DNA of 60,947 bases from JBBTVI01 sp038063315 (GTDB lineage Bacteria > Patescibacteriota > Minisyncoccia > Sungbacterales > HO2-52-23), in the NCBI GenBank assembly GCA_038063315.1, contig JBBTVI010000027.1, forward strand, positions 1-60,947, written 5' to 3'. The notes under the pieces were generated by a model. It was not told the DNA's origin. It saw only the letters and a program-made list of their open reading frames with translations, and did not search any database. A program made the position numbers and the translations under genes. Positions within the stretch are counted from its first letter, which is position 1; every line of letters starts with the position of its first letter. Shown piece by piece: positions 7,774-16,777 of the stretch.

Positions 7774-8991
7774 TTATAGTTTCCCCACCACATTGTAGAG
7801 CGCGCCGAGGATGGAGATAACGAAAAATCCGATGCCGCCTCCCAAAACCACAAGGAGCGCGGGTTCGATGAGTGCGACGAGGTTGTCTACAACAATCTCT
7901 ACCTCCTGGCGGTAGAACATCGCGAGATTCTCCAATATCGCATCCAGGCGTCCGGATGTCTCGCCGATGCGGATCATCTGGGTCGCAAGCGCCGGAATTT
8001 CCGGGGTATCCTCAAATGCGGCTGCGACCGTGCCGCCCCCCCTGACGACATCCTGAGCGTGTATCATGGCGTCCTGGTACACCCTGTTGCCGACGACATC
8101 GCCCGAAATATCGAGCGCATGAAGGATGGGAATGCCTCCGGCGATCAGGGTGCGGAGATTGTCGGTGAGGCGCGCAACGAAAAATTTGCGGAAAAGAACT
8201 CCGATAATCGGGGAGTGGAGGATCAGGCGATCCACATATCCTCTTCCTTTGGGGGTTCTTGACCAGCGCCAGGCCCATACGCCTCCGGCAGAGGCGAGAA
8301 GCGCGACGAAGATGCCCCACTTACGGAGAAATGCGGAAAGAAAGAAAACGAGCCGGACGAAGATGGGCGGTTTTTCGCCGAGTTCCTCGAAAATGGGAAT
8401 GAGATCCGGAATCACGACGACCATCATGATGATGATGACGCCGATGAATGCGGCGATGATGAACGCGGGGTAGAGCATGGCGTTTCGCACCTTCATGACG
8501 AGTTTTTGGTAGCGCTCCAGGTATTCGGCCAGATACGTGAAAACAAGCAGGAGCTGTCCGGATTCTTCGCCGGAGCGGACCATGCTGACGTAAAACGGCG
8601 AGAAAGCGTCCGGGTGCTTCGCCATGGCCTGGGAGAGCACTAAGCCGCCCTTGATGTCGTTGGCAAGGATGCGGAGCACCTCCTGGAAGGACGGGCGGAG
8701 GAATTCGCGCGCAAGCGTCTCAAGCGCTTCGAGTATGGGCACGTGCGCGGTAAAGAGGACGGCGAGCTCGCGGGTGAAGACGACAAGGTCTTTCTGGCGG
8801 ACGCGCGGGGTCAGGCGGAAATTGAGGTGGACGGAGAAGACAACCGGTCCGCGCGCGGCTTCCTCAACGGACGTAACGAGCCAGCCGTTTTCTATAAGGC
8901 GCTCGATCGCCGCGTCTTTGGAGGATGCCTCGATTGAGCCGGTGCGATCTTCACCCTCTTTTGTCCGCGCTTTGTAAGAATAGACGGGCAT
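7774..8991 (-). CDS. pilC: Type IV pilus inner-membrane platform protein PilC
   Basis: 405 residues, the usual length for PilC/GspF. It forms the membrane base on which PilB and PilT act. The N-terminus PVYSYKARTKEGE is typical. Two GspF domains follow (about 70-190 and 275-400). Each has a cytoplasmic helical bundle with a membrane segment after it (about 170-195 and 220-245, and a final one near 375-400). The characteristic GGIPILHALD and RIGETSGRLD motifs lie in the second domain, mirrored by MVRSGEESGQL in the first. It starts eight bases after pilT ends, so the two genes are surely co-transcribed. Confidence 0.95.
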   Translation of the reverse strand: MPVYSYKARTKEGEDRTGSIEASSKDAAIERLIENGWLVTSVEEAARGPVVFSVHLNFRLTPRVRQKDLVVFTRELAVLFTAHVPILEALETLAREFLRPSFQEVLRILANDIKGGLVLSQAMAKHPDAFSPFYVSMVRSGEESGQLLLVFTYLAEYLERYQKLVMKVRNAMLYPAFIIAAFIGVIIIMMVVVIPDLIPIFEELGEKPPIFVRLVFFLSAFLRKWGIFVALLASAGGVWAWRWSRTPKGRGYVDRLILHSPIIGVLFRKFFVARLTDNLRTLIAGGIPILHALDISGDVVGNRVYQDAMIHAQDVVRGGGTVAAAFEDTPEIPALATQMIRIGETSGRLDAILENLAMFYRQEVEIVVDNLVALIEPALLVVLGGGIGFFVISILGALYNVVGKL

Positions 8992-8999
8992 GCTTCGTC

Positions 9000-10064
9000 T
9001 TACCGCATCAGATTCTCCAGGTCTTTCGCGTCGGTCGCATACATCAGGGCGTGTTCCATTGCGATCTCTCCGCGGCGCACGAGATCGGCAAGGGACCTGT
9101 TCAAACTGATCATGCCCTCTTCCGCGCCCGTATCAATCACAAGATCGAGTTCATGCACTTTATTTTCGCGGATGAGATTCCGTATCGCCGGGGTGGCAAC
9201 AAGCACTTCGATCGCGGGAATGAGCCCGCCCGATATCCGGGGGACGAGCCGCTGGGAGACGATGCCGATGAGCACAAGCGCGAGCTGCGAGCGGATTTGG
9301 CTTTGCTGCGCCGGAGGGAACGTATCAATGATGCGATCAATGGTCTGGGCCGCGTTGTTGGTGTGCAGCGTCGAGAAGATGAGATGGCCGGTTTCGGCCG
9401 CGGTGACGGCCGTCGCAATGGTTTCGGCGTCCCGCATCTCGCCGATCATCGCGATGTCAATGTCTTCGCGAAACATCGAGCGGAGGGCCCTGCCAAAACT
9501 TTTTGTGTCGCTGCCGATTTCGCGCTGCACCACGATTGACTGGTCGGACGTAAAAAGATATTCGATCGGATCTTCGATCGTAATGATATGGTCTTGGCGC
9601 GTTTGATTGATGTATTGCACCATTGCGGCGAGGGTGGTTGATTTTCCATGCCCGGTGGGGCCCACGCAGAGAAAGAATCCCTGCTGGCGGTTCGTGAAGT
9701 CCTTAAGGATTTGCGGGAGATTGAGCTCCTCGAAGTTGCGAATGTAAGGTGGGATGAGGCGGAGCGCGGCGCCCATGAATCCTCTTTGGTGGAAAAGATT
9801 GACGCGAAAACGCGCGCGATCGCGGAAACTGTATGTAAAATCAAGCTCTTTCTCCTGGAGATACTCGCGCTGCTGCTCTTCGGTGATCATCGCAAAAATA
9901 AAATCCTGCGCGATGTCCGGTGTCATAACCGGATGGTTCGGCAGCGGAAGGATATGGCCTTCCACGCGGAGCATCGGATGCCGCCCGACGGTGATATGGA
10001 GATCCGAGGCCTGCTGTTTAACGACTTCCGAAAAAAGCTCGTCGAAATTGTGTTTGGAGGGCAT
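9000..10064 (-). CDS. pilT: Pilus retraction ATPase PilT
   Basis: 354 residues. Hexameric ATPase that disassembles the pilus. N-terminal PAS-like domain to about residue 110, then the RecA-like core. Walker A is GPTGHGKST (135-143), with His where most PilTs have Ser. The Asp box is ITIEDPIEY, the Walker B region is IAMIGEMRD, and the His box is STLHTNNAAQTIDR. The PilT-specific AIRNLIRE motif is present near the C-terminus and separates it from the two PilB proteins in this window. Only repeats lie between it and the response regulator upstream. A family B arm runs up to the start codon. Confidence 0.95.
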   Translation of the reverse strand: MPSKHNFDELFSEVVKQQASDLHITVGRHPMLRVEGHILPLPNHPVMTPDIAQDFIFAMITEEQQREYLQEKELDFTYSFRDRARFRVNLFHQRGFMGAALRLIPPYIRNFEELNLPQILKDFTNRQQGFFLCVGPTGHGKSTTLAAMVQYINQTRQDHIITIEDPIEYLFTSDQSIVVQREIGSDTKSFGRALRSMFREDIDIAMIGEMRDAETIATAVTAAETGHLIFSTLHTNNAAQTIDRIIDTFPPAQQSQIRSQLALVLIGIVSQRLVPRISGGLIPAIEVLVATPAIRNLIRENKVHELDLVIDTGAEEGMISLNRSLADLVRRGEIAMEHALMYATDAKDLENLMR

Positions 10065-10069
10065 GACGA

Positions 10070-10314
10070 ATGTATTATGGGGTTTGTATTATGAATTATG
10101 GATAAGAAACCGTTTAAAAAGGTCATTGCGAGGAGTCAGACGATCCTTCGCTTCGCTCGGGACAGGCTCCGCAATCCCCGCCTTCACAAGGTTTCGGCGG
10201 GCAAGCATAAAGTACACATGGTGAGGATAGAGGCCTGCTTGTCCGCCGTAGCTTCAGCGTAGGCGGAGATTGCCGCGCGCCCCCTCGACAGACTCGGGGT
10301 CGCTCGCAATGACG
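10070..10314. repeat. Family B arm plus compound family A copy
   Basis: 10070-10103 is a B arm (TATTATGGGGTTTGTATTATG). 10122-10314 is a long A copy with extra internal blocks, including CTTCGCTCGGGACAGGCTCC. It ends with GGGGTCGCTCGCAATGACG. Confidence 0.8.
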
Positions 10315-10405
10315 GATAGGAGGCTTTTTAGACGGTATGTAAGAGAAAAATTCATCTTCCCTAATTCTTTTTATGCCGGAGAGCTCCGGCGATTCTTTTG
10401 GCCAA

Positions 10406-10795
10406 TCAGTTTTTCTTTATTCCCAGTATCTCTTTGGCTTTATCCACGATTTCCGTCGGCGTAAAGTGCGCTTTGATAAGATAGTCGTCCGCGCCGAGCT
10501 GCCGGCCTTTTTCAATATCGTCTTTTTGTCCGAGATTCGTCAGGAGAATGATTTTTGCGGGGCTCTTGCCGCTTTTGATTTTTTGCAGGAGGTCAAAGCC
10601 GTCCACCGAGGGCATGACAACATCAAGAAGAATGAGATCCGGCGCGAACTTTTGGACTTTTTCCCAGCCGGATTTGCCGTCTGAGGCGATTTCAACCTCA
10701 AAGCCCTGATCCTTGAATTTGAGCACATACATATCAACGATGAAAGGATCATCGTCAACGATCAGAATTTTTTTTGGCGCGTCGTCTTTGGGCAT
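10406..10795 (-). CDS. Single-domain response regulator (CheY/PilG-like)
   Basis: 129 residues, receiver domain only. Acidic pocket DDD (14-16), phospho-acceptor Asp58 in LILLDVVMP, a switch Thr in LLTNLG, and the conserved Lys in DDYLIKAHF. There is no output domain, so it must act by protein contact. It sits between pilB and pilT on the same strand, which suggests control of pilus motors, as PilG/PilH-like regulators do in other bacteria. A histidine kinase is encoded nearby (18911-19870) next to a second receiver protein. The two regulators share the YL-x-KA-x-(F/Y) ending and could be served by that one kinase. That pairing is inferred. Confidence 0.88.
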   Translation of the reverse strand: MPKDDAPKKILIVDDDPFIVDMYVLKFKDQGFEVEIASDGKSGWEKVQKFAPDLILLDVVMPSVDGFDLLQKIKSGKSPAKIILLTNLGQKDDIEKGRQLGADDYLIKAHFTPTEIVDKAKEILGIKKN

Positions 10796-10850
10796 AGGTT
10801 TTTAAGAAATCGTTGAAAAAGTCATACGAGGCTCCGCAATCCAAAGTGAT

Positions 10851-10944
10851 CGTCATTGCGAGGAGTCAGACGACGAAGCAATCCACAAGAAACACTGGAT
10901 TGCCGCGCGCCCCCTCGATGAACTCGGGGTCGCTCGCAATGACG
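10851..10944. repeat. Family A dispersed repeat, copy 6
   Basis: A compact complete copy: CGTCATTGCGAG start, GACGAAGCAATCC, CTGGATTGCCGCG and GGGGTCGCTCGCAATGACG end. It lies between pilB and the response regulator gene. Confidence 0.85.
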
Positions 10945-10984
10945 GATGGAAGGCTTTTTCAACAGTTTCTAACTCGTATTCCGA

Positions 10985-12709
10985 TTAAGTCGTCTCCAGC
11001 AAATCCTCAAAACCAATCTTACCATGAAGCACCTTCAAAATGCCATCGTGGCGGAGCGAGAGCATTGCTTGACGCTTGGCCTCCGCTATGATATTCGCTT
11101 CCGAGGGCGCGGTGATGATGATTTTTTCAAGCTCCGGTGTCATTGCGAGCATCTCGAAAAGTCCGATGCGTCCGCGCGTGCCTTTGGGGCATGACGCCGA
11201 GACCTGGGGCTCGTAAATCGCGGGCGGAAGGGCTGCCATGAGGTTTTTTTGCACCGCATCGGGCATGGTGCGTATATCGGACATCAATGTTTCTTTCATT
11301 GCGCCATCCAAAGGAACTTCGCCGCGGGAATCCGGGCACAGACGCCGGACAAGCCGCTGGGCAACCGCAAGGATCAGTGTCGCGGGAATGAGAAACGGAT
11401 CAACGCCCATATCAATGAGCCGGGGGATCACGCCGACGGCGTTATTGGTGTGAAGAGTCGAAAGGACGAGATGACCGGTGAGCGCGGCGTGCACCGCGAG
11501 GGCCGCGGTTTCTTTGTCGCGAATCTCGCCGACCATGATGATGTCCGGATCCTGGCGGAGAATGTGCCGGAGGCCTGTGGCGAAGGTATAACCGATCTCG
11601 GCGCGCACGTGGGATTGGCTGATGCCGCTGATGTAATATTCCACCGGATCTTCCAAACTGACAATATTGACTTTTTCGTCATTGAGGATATTGAGGAGGG
11701 CGTAGAGCGTTGTGGATTTCCCCGATCCCGTCGGGCCGGTGATGAGGATCATGCCGTAAGGCCTCCGGATTGCGGCGCGGATTTTGTCCAGATTGTCCCC
11801 CTCAATGCCGAGATCGTCGAGCGACGTAACGCCTGTGGTCGGATCGAGGATGCGGACCGCGACTTTCTCGCCGAGGGCCGTCGGAAACGTGGAGACGCGA
11901 AAGTCAATCGCGCGGCCCACGATTTCGGCGTGGAACCGTCCGTCCTGCGGAATCCGCGTCTCGTCTATTTTTAAGCTCGTCAGAACCTTAATGCGCGTGA
12001 CGATGGCTGAATGCACCTGGGGCGGCAGGAGCAAACTCGTGTGGAGCGCTCCGTCCACGCGAAAACGCACGCGCACGTTCTCGCGCGTGGGCTCAATGTG
12101 GACGTCCGAGGCGCGGCCCTCGACCGCGTGGCGCAGGATCACGGCAAACATTTTCGTGATCGGGGCGTCCTCGATGATGACCGCGGGCTGTTCGCGCTCG
12201 ATGCGGACGGTCTCGGACAGCGATTCATATTCTTTTTTGAATTCTCCGAGCGCCTTGCCGACTTCTCCGGTTAAACTGCCATAGCGCTTCAGGATGTCGG
12301 CGAATGCCGACGGCGCAATGATGTATATGCGAATCGGCATATCGGTCTGCGCGCTGATGAATTTGAGCGCTTCGTGCGCGGCAATGTCATCCGGGTTGAC
12401 CATCCCGATCTCCATGTAGCCGTTTTTTTGGCCGAGGGGCGCCATCTGGTAGTGGGCGGCTGACTCTTCGGGAATCGCTTTGAACGCCTGATCAGGGATG
12501 GTCTCGATTTCTCCTGGCATCAGTTGCCGGATCGGGAAACCGCTGGTCGCGCTTTTTGCCTCAATGATCGCATTTTCGGCAACGCCAGCTTCGATAAGAA
12601 GCGCGTCTAAGGGCATTTTTTCCGCTTCAGACCGCTTCTGAAGAAGCCGGAGGTTTTTTACGGAGATCGCCTTTTTTTCAATAAGGATGTCGAGATAGGT
12701 TTTGGTCAT
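10985..12709 (-). CDS. pilB: Pilus extension ATPase PilB (first copy)
   Basis: 574 residues. N-terminal MshEN-type domain (about 1-150), then the ATPase core. Walker A is GPTGSGKST, Asp box SLEDPVEYY, Walker B region IIMVGEIRDKETA, and His box STLHTNNAVGVIPRLID. The tetracysteine zinc site of PilB/GspE is reduced. Only single Cys remain at RRLCPDS and SASCPKG, so zinc is probably not bound there. It lies downstream of pilM-pilN-pilO and the small PilP-like gene, in the same direction, with only repeats in the gaps. A second PilB (16778-18523) is about the same size. Which one drives the major pilus cannot be told from sequence. Confidence 0.93.
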   Translation of the reverse strand: MTKTYLDILIEKKAISVKNLRLLQKRSEAEKMPLDALLIEAGVAENAIIEAKSATSGFPIRQLMPGEIETIPDQAFKAIPEESAAHYQMAPLGQKNGYMEIGMVNPDDIAAHEALKFISAQTDMPIRIYIIAPSAFADILKRYGSLTGEVGKALGEFKKEYESLSETVRIEREQPAVIIEDAPITKMFAVILRHAVEGRASDVHIEPTRENVRVRFRVDGALHTSLLLPPQVHSAIVTRIKVLTSLKIDETRIPQDGRFHAEIVGRAIDFRVSTFPTALGEKVAVRILDPTTGVTSLDDLGIEGDNLDKIRAAIRRPYGMILITGPTGSGKSTTLYALLNILNDEKVNIVSLEDPVEYYISGISQSHVRAEIGYTFATGLRHILRQDPDIIMVGEIRDKETAALAVHAALTGHLVLSTLHTNNAVGVIPRLIDMGVDPFLIPATLILAVAQRLVRRLCPDSRGEVPLDGAMKETLMSDIRTMPDAVQKNLMAALPPAIYEPQVSASCPKGTRGRIGLFEMLAMTPELEKIIITAPSEANIIAEAKRQAMLSLRHDGILKVLHGKIGFEDLLETT

Positions 12710-12758
12710 GGAATGGGCGTTAGGATTTAGGCATTAGGGGTTAGAAAAATCCTCCATC

Positions 12759-12897
12759 CGTCATTGCGAGCGACCCCGAGCTGCGAGGGGGCGCGCGGCA
12801 ATCCATTTCGACCGTCATTGCGAGCCGAAGGCGAAGCAATCCAGAATTTCTGCGTTATGGATATGGATTGCTTCGTCGTCTGACTCCTCGCAATGAC
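12759..12897. repeat. Family A dispersed repeat, copy 7
   Basis: A two-unit copy with junction near 12813 (second CGTCATTGCGAG) and CTCGCAATGAC end, between the PilP-like gene and pilB. Confidence 0.85.
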
Positions 12898-12945
12898 AAA
12901 ATGAGCGCATGTCTTTAATAAGCGCATGTCTTTATAGATGTTCCA

Positions 12946-13269
12946 TTACTGAAACGGATTTGCGCGTCCCTTCTGAAGTGGCGGGGGCGGGGGTATCACG
13001 GGTCGGACAAGTTTTTCGAGCAGGGGATCATCGAAGACCGCAGTATCAAGGGCGATATCCTTGAGCGGGCGGAGCGGAGCAATAAGAAGGTCAAGATCTT
13101 CTTTCTCGCTTTCGCGCTCGAGATCCGCAATAAGAGGGCTGAAATACCACCATAAGCCCGCGACTGCGGTGAACAACAGCAGAACAATCAGCAGTCCCTG
13201 CTGTTTTGGTTTTTTCCGCATCGAGACGGTACTCGCGGGTGTTGGTTGGGGGGGCTTGAGGGTATCCAT
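12946..13269 (-). CDS. Small membrane protein of the PilMNO cluster, PilP-like
   Basis: 107 residues from ATG 13269, ten bases after the pilO stop. Longer in-frame starts would overlap pilO and are rejected. A basic N-terminus (RKKPKQQG) precedes one transmembrane helix (about 25-45), then an acidic helical stretch and a Pro-rich tail ending KGRANPFQ. The final GR-x-NPF resembles the end of PilP/GspC-type linkers, and the position after pilO is where pilP lies in other genomes. The protein is shorter than true PilP and lacks the beta domain. It is best called a PilP-like or PilO-partner protein of unknown detail. Confidence 0.6.
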   Translation of the reverse strand: MDTLKPPQPTPASTVSMRKKPKQQGLLIVLLLFTAVAGLWWYFSPLIADLERESEKEDLDLLIAPLRPLKDIALDTAVFDDPLLEKLVRPVIPPPPPLQKGRANPFQ

Positions 13270-13279
13270 GGCTTTCCGA

Positions 13280-13861
13280 CTATTTCTGCTGTTGATAATA
13301 AAAATTGACGGTGATGTTTGTGTTGATGATTCCGGGCGACTCTTCCGACGCAGCAATCGTCGTTTTTTCGACGTCCAAAAGCCGGAGGCTTGTTTCAATG
13401 TCTTTCATGAATGCCTTGACGGCCTCATACCGGCCCTGGACGTCGAGGTTGACGGTTTCCAGCCGCGTTTTGCGCGCAACCACTTTTTCCTGCGGGTCAG
13501 TCCGTCCGGCCCGGGGTTGTGCTCCGGCGCCGCTTCCCGCGCTCGCATCGGCGAATTCAATTGAGGACAGAATAATGCTGTTTCGTCCGGCACTGTATTC
13601 AAACCACATCACAAGTTCGGTTTTCCGCGATTCGGTCGGAATGGTGTTGTCAAGCGCGACGCGATCTTTTTCCGGCAGTTCGTCAATCGTTGAAAGGGTT
13701 TTTTGGCGGATAAGGGCGAGCTCATCCAGTTCCGCGGCCAGACGGCGGATACCCTGCTCCTCGGCGCGGGCCGTCTGGTAATACGTCCACAAGGGGTAGA
13801 TGTTGAAGATGCCGATGAGAATGGCGCTGCCGCCAAAAAGCGCGGTGAGAATGTTTTGCAT
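13280..13861 (-). CDS. pilO: Pilus alignment protein PilO
   Basis: 193 residues from ATG 13861. The frame is open to 14008, but that part only translates a family A repeat. One N-terminal transmembrane helix (about 5-25), a coiled-coil stretch with LAAELDELALIRQKT, then a ferredoxin-like domain ending in the beta strands NTNITVNFYYQQQ. The segment YEAVKAFMKDIETSLRLLDV is typical of PilO. It forms the inner-membrane complex with PilM and PilN. A Gly/Ala-rich loop about residues 110-125 looks flexible. It lies directly after pilN with a family A repeat in the gap. Confidence 0.82.
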   Translation of the reverse strand: MQNILTALFGGSAILIGIFNIYPLWTYYQTARAEEQGIRRLAAELDELALIRQKTLSTIDELPEKDRVALDNTIPTESRKTELVMWFEYSAGRNSIILSSIEFADASAGSGAGAQPRAGRTDPQEKVVARKTRLETVNLDVQGRYEAVKAFMKDIETSLRLLDVEKTTIAASEESPGIINTNITVNFYYQQQK

Positions 13862-13915
13862 AGGAAGGAAAAAAAGAGGACTGGCGTCTAAAAAATCGCT
13901 AAAAAATCCTCCATC

Positions 13916-14001
13916 CGTCATTGCGAGCGACCCCGAGCTGCGAGGGGGCGCGCGGCAATCCAGGATTTGGATTGCTTCGTCGTCTGACTCCTCGCAATGA
14001 C
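13916..14001. repeat. Family A dispersed repeat, copy 8
   Basis: Short complete copy with CGTCATTGCGAG and CTCGCAATGAC ends, filling the gap between pilN and pilO. Confidence 0.85.
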
Positions 14002-14014
14002 TTTTCAACGGCGT

Positions 14015-14575
14015 CTAAAGGGCGCCGAGTTCCGTAAGGGACTGCTTAAATGTGATCACGATGGAGAAAGAGACCGCGGAGGCGTCGCGGCTGAGCCCCC
14101 CGAAACCGATTTTTTCAATGTGCGGATTTCCCTCCAAAAGCGCGATCTGACGCGCGATGAGCGTAAATCCGTCCGCCGTTCCCTGCAGTCTGATTATGCG
14201 ATCGGCCGCGGAAAATGAATAATCGTTAAAACGCACGCCCGGATATGTCTCTGATTCCAGCAGTCGGAGAGCGTTGGTGCTGAAGATATGGCTGCGGATG
14301 AACTGGCGCAGCTGCGTGAGGCGCTCGGCGACAAGGAAGATTTCATTGACTTCCGCCGGCGGAAATTCAGTCACTTTGGCGCGAATGTCCTGGCCCAGGC
14401 GGTCGAGAGTATTGTTTTTTGCGTTGGCGATAAAAATGAGGACGCCGTAGGCCGCAAGAACCGCGATCAAGAGGCCGATGCCGAGCAGCACAAACGGCGA
14501 CATATAGCGGATATGAAATGCCGCCGCGGTTTTTTCCGATGCGGAGGGAATGTGTTTGGCAAAAAGGGTGGGCAT
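14015..14575 (-). CDS. pilN: Pilus assembly protein PilN-like
   Basis: 186 residues. A short cytoplasmic N-terminus (about 25 residues) precedes one transmembrane helix (about 27-50), then a helical region and a small alpha/beta domain. This fold order is that of PilN. In other bacteria the N-terminal tail of PilN docks in a groove of PilM. Here the tail is PTLFAKHIPS and the usual INLLP-type motif is not obvious. Its place between pilM and pilO supports the call. The closing domain contains IRLQGTADGFTLIARQIALLE, similar in layout to PilN C-terminal domains. The family B repeat just upstream provides AT-rich sequence right up to the ATG. Confidence 0.75.
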   Translation of the reverse strand: MPTLFAKHIPSASEKTAAAFHIRYMSPFVLLGIGLLIAVLAAYGVLIFIANAKNNTLDRLGQDIRAKVTEFPPAEVNEIFLVAERLTQLRQFIRSHIFSTNALRLLESETYPGVRFNDYSFSAADRIIRLQGTADGFTLIARQIALLEGNPHIEKIGFGGLSRDASAVSFSIVITFKQSLTELGAL

Positions 14576-14580
14576 AAAAC

Positions 14581-14656
14581 TAGTATTATGGGGTATGTAT
14601 TATGGGTTATGGGAAAATTCCGAACCCATAATACATAATTCATATCCCATAACCCA
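14581..14656. repeat. Family B AT-rich inverted repeat
   Basis: A well preserved copy. The left arm, with TATTATGGGGTATGTATTAT, pairs with the right arm ATACATAATTCATATCCCAT around a short centre. It lies between pilM and pilN. Confidence 0.8.
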
Positions 14657-14664
14657 TCTGATTC

Positions 14665-15771
14665 TTACCGTCTTTTCATTTCATGGAGCGCAAGGCCTGT
14701 TGCCGTTGCGAGATTCGGACCGATTTCGCGGAGCATGGGCATAATGAAGGCCGGCGCGACAACGCGGGAAAACGGGTGCGCGCGCGTAACCTCCAGTGCA
14801 AGGTTTGCCGCAACATAGTCCACGGCGCCCTTCAGATTGGACGCGCCTCCGGTCAGGACAATTTTCTGCACCTTTGCGGAGGATTTGCGGTTGTAAATGG
14901 CGACGAGCCGGCTGATTTCCGTTGCGAGGGCCGAAAAAAACGGCGTAATAATAGAGGCAATTTCCCGCTCTTCGGCTTTGTCGCTCAGGCCGACCTCGCG
15001 TTTAATTGCCTCGGCACGCTCTTCGCTGACGCCGAGTCCACGCTCAAGCGCGCGTGTAATGTGCTGTCCTCCCTGGGTGATATTGCGCGACATGCGCAGC
15101 ACCGCTTTTTCCGCAACAATAACACTTGTTGAGCGGTGTCCCATGTCAATGATCGCGGTGACCGGATCTTCCTCTCCGGCAATCGCGCGGATGGCGCTGA
15201 AGCTCTCGACTTCGAAGGCGCGGACCGCGATTCCGGCCATTTCGGCAATGCGCTTGATTTTTTCAACGACCTGGACCGGGACCGCGGCCAGGAGCACGGT
15301 CACCTGATCTGGTACATCCGGCGACTCAAAGACATCCCAGTCAAGAATGACTTCCGAGAGCGGAATGGGGACGTATTTGCGCGCTTCATACGGGAGCGCC
15401 TGCTCTATTTCCTTGACGGACAGGCGCGGAAACGGGAATGTGGTGATAAAGCTCGTCGCGAGCGGGATGCCGAAAACGGCCGAATCCGCGGCGACTCCGG
15501 ATTCTTTCACAAGGTCTGCGATCAGCGTGGAGATTTCGTTGTCGGAGAGAAAGAGAAACGTGTTGCGTCCGCTGGCTTCGTCTTTTTGGAAATACCCTTT
15601 TGTTTCGAGCTCTCCGTACGTCTCGAGGATCGCGCGGCCGCCCTCGTTCCGTAATTGTACCACTTTGGCCGAATAGCTTCCAATATCAATGCCGGCGACG
15701 CGGCCGGAGCGGCCGCCGAAAATGGATTTTAGTGAAAAGTCGGGCAAGGAGAGTTTTTTGAGGAGAGACAT
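14665..15771 (-). CDS. pilM: Pilus assembly actin-like ATPase PilM
   Basis: 368 residues. Cytoplasmic actin/FtsA-fold protein that links PilN to the motor. Phosphate-1 motif GIDIGSYSAKVVQL near residue 27. The second phosphate motif is AIIDMGHRSTSVIV and the adenosine motif is LTGGASNLKGAVDYVA. The segment EARKYVPIPLSEVILDWDVF is diagnostic of PilM. Length matches the family. It is the first gene of the pilus locus. A family B half-copy sits immediately upstream, and the 191-base region to comF holds no other gene. Confidence 0.93.
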   Translation of the reverse strand: MSLLKKLSLPDFSLKSIFGGRSGRVAGIDIGSYSAKVVQLRNEGGRAILETYGELETKGYFQKDEASGRNTFLFLSDNEISTLIADLVKESGVAADSAVFGIPLATSFITTFPFPRLSVKEIEQALPYEARKYVPIPLSEVILDWDVFESPDVPDQVTVLLAAVPVQVVEKIKRIAEMAGIAVRAFEVESFSAIRAIAGEEDPVTAIIDMGHRSTSVIVAEKAVLRMSRNITQGGQHITRALERGLGVSEERAEAIKREVGLSDKAEEREIASIITPFFSALATEISRLVAIYNRKSSAKVQKIVLTGGASNLKGAVDYVAANLALEVTRAHPFSRVVAPAFIMPMLREIGPNLATATGLALHEMKRR

Positions 15772-15962
15772 AAAATCGGAATTATGGGGTTTGAATTATG
15801 AATAATGGGAGGGAAAGGTAGCCTCTCTCAATGGATTGCGAACGGCCAAAGGGAACATAACGCGTATTAAGCGGTCATTAAATAGGGCTATGAGAGCTAC
15901 ATGGAATGTATAGTCATATAGTGATTTCTACTCCATAATACATACTTCATAACCCATAATTC
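15772..15962. other. Divergent intergenic region between pilM and comF
   Basis: Contains one family B arm at 15780-15810 and another at 15931-15962, the latter running straight into the comF start codon. Between them is unique sequence with a remnant of CAATGGATTGCGAACGG type. No convincing promoter pair can be fixed for either gene. Confidence 0.5.
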
Positions 15963-16694
15963 ATGAATATGATGCTTCCTCCGCGGATACAGTGCATCAA
16001 AACATTTGTCCTCGACTTGTTGTTCCCCCTCTCCTGTATTTTTTGCGGGCGCGAGGGATCCGCCTGGTGCGCGGCATGCATGGCCGCAATGCAGTGCATT
16101 CCGCCGTCCTGTTTTCGTTGCGGCCTGTTGCGTCCTCCTGTGCGGTCTATACCGGCCGGACGCACATGCCGGGCGTGCCGGAGGCGGACTGCTGTTGATC
16201 TATTTTTCTCGCCTCTTTCTTATGCCGAGCCACGCGTGCGTACCATGCTCCATGCGCTCAAGTATCAACGCTTTACTGCTTTGGCCGATCCCATGGCGCG
16301 GTTCTTCTACGTTTATCTGAAAGATCACGGGACCTTGCTGCCGCCTGATGCGGTGTTGACACCCATTCCTATACATCCCGAAAGAGAGCGGACCCGCGGT
16401 TTCAACCAGTCGGATCTGATTGCGCGGCGCCTTGCGGGCATCATCGGCGCGCATTATCATTCATCGCTTCTCGCGCGCGTTCTGCGTACTGCGCCGCAGG
16501 CGGGGCTTGGCGGGGACGCGCGTCGCGCCAATGTGCGCGCCGCGTTTGCGCTGCGGGACAGGGATGCGGCGGTCGGAAGGACAATTATTCTTTTTGACGA
16601 TATCCGCACCACCGGCGCCACTTTAGAAGAAGCGGCGCTCCTGTTAAAGAATTCCGGAGCGCGGCGCGTCTGGGCGATGACAATGGCGCACTAG
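15963..16694 (+). CDS. comF: ComF-family phosphoribosyltransferase-like protein
   Basis: 243 residues. N-terminal zinc-finger region with Cys pairs (Cys25/28, 36/39, 50/53 and 69/72), as in ComFC. The C-terminal type I PRTase fold has the PRPP loop FDDIRTTGATLEE near residues 207-219. VLTPIPIHPERERTRGFNQSDLIAR is the family signature before it. In naturally competent bacteria ComFC acts in the cytosol in DNA uptake together with type IV pili, so its place between two pilus loci is meaningful. The start could be ATG 15963 or one of the two ATGs 6-9 bases later. No Shine-Dalgarno sequence is seen. Confidence 0.9.
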   Translation: MNMMLPPRIQCIKTFVLDLLFPLSCIFCGREGSAWCAACMAAMQCIPPSCFRCGLLRPPVRSIPAGRTCRACRRRTAVDLFFSPLSYAEPRVRTMLHALKYQRFTALADPMARFFYVYLKDHGTLLPPDAVLTPIPIHPERERTRGFNQSDLIARRLAGIIGAHYHSSLLARVLRTAPQAGLGGDARRANVRAAFALRDRDAAVGRTIILFDDIRTTGATLEEAALLLKNSGARRVWAMTMAH

Positions 16695-16698
16695 CAGA

Positions 16699-16772
16699 TG
16701 AATTATGGGGTTTGTATTATGTATTATGGGTTCGGAGTTTTCCCATAATTCATAATACCTATCCCATACTTC
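16699..16772. repeat. Family B AT-rich inverted repeat
   Basis: Full copy between the convergent ends of comF and the second pilB. Its long stem could stop transcription from either side, but no T-tract follows it. Confidence 0.75.
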
Positions 16773-16777
16773 ATTCT

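Noticed and set aside
13862..14008. In-frame extension of PilO starting MKSHCEESDDEAIQ
   Set aside because: The peptide is the translation of a family A repeat. The true start precedes the membrane helix at 13861.
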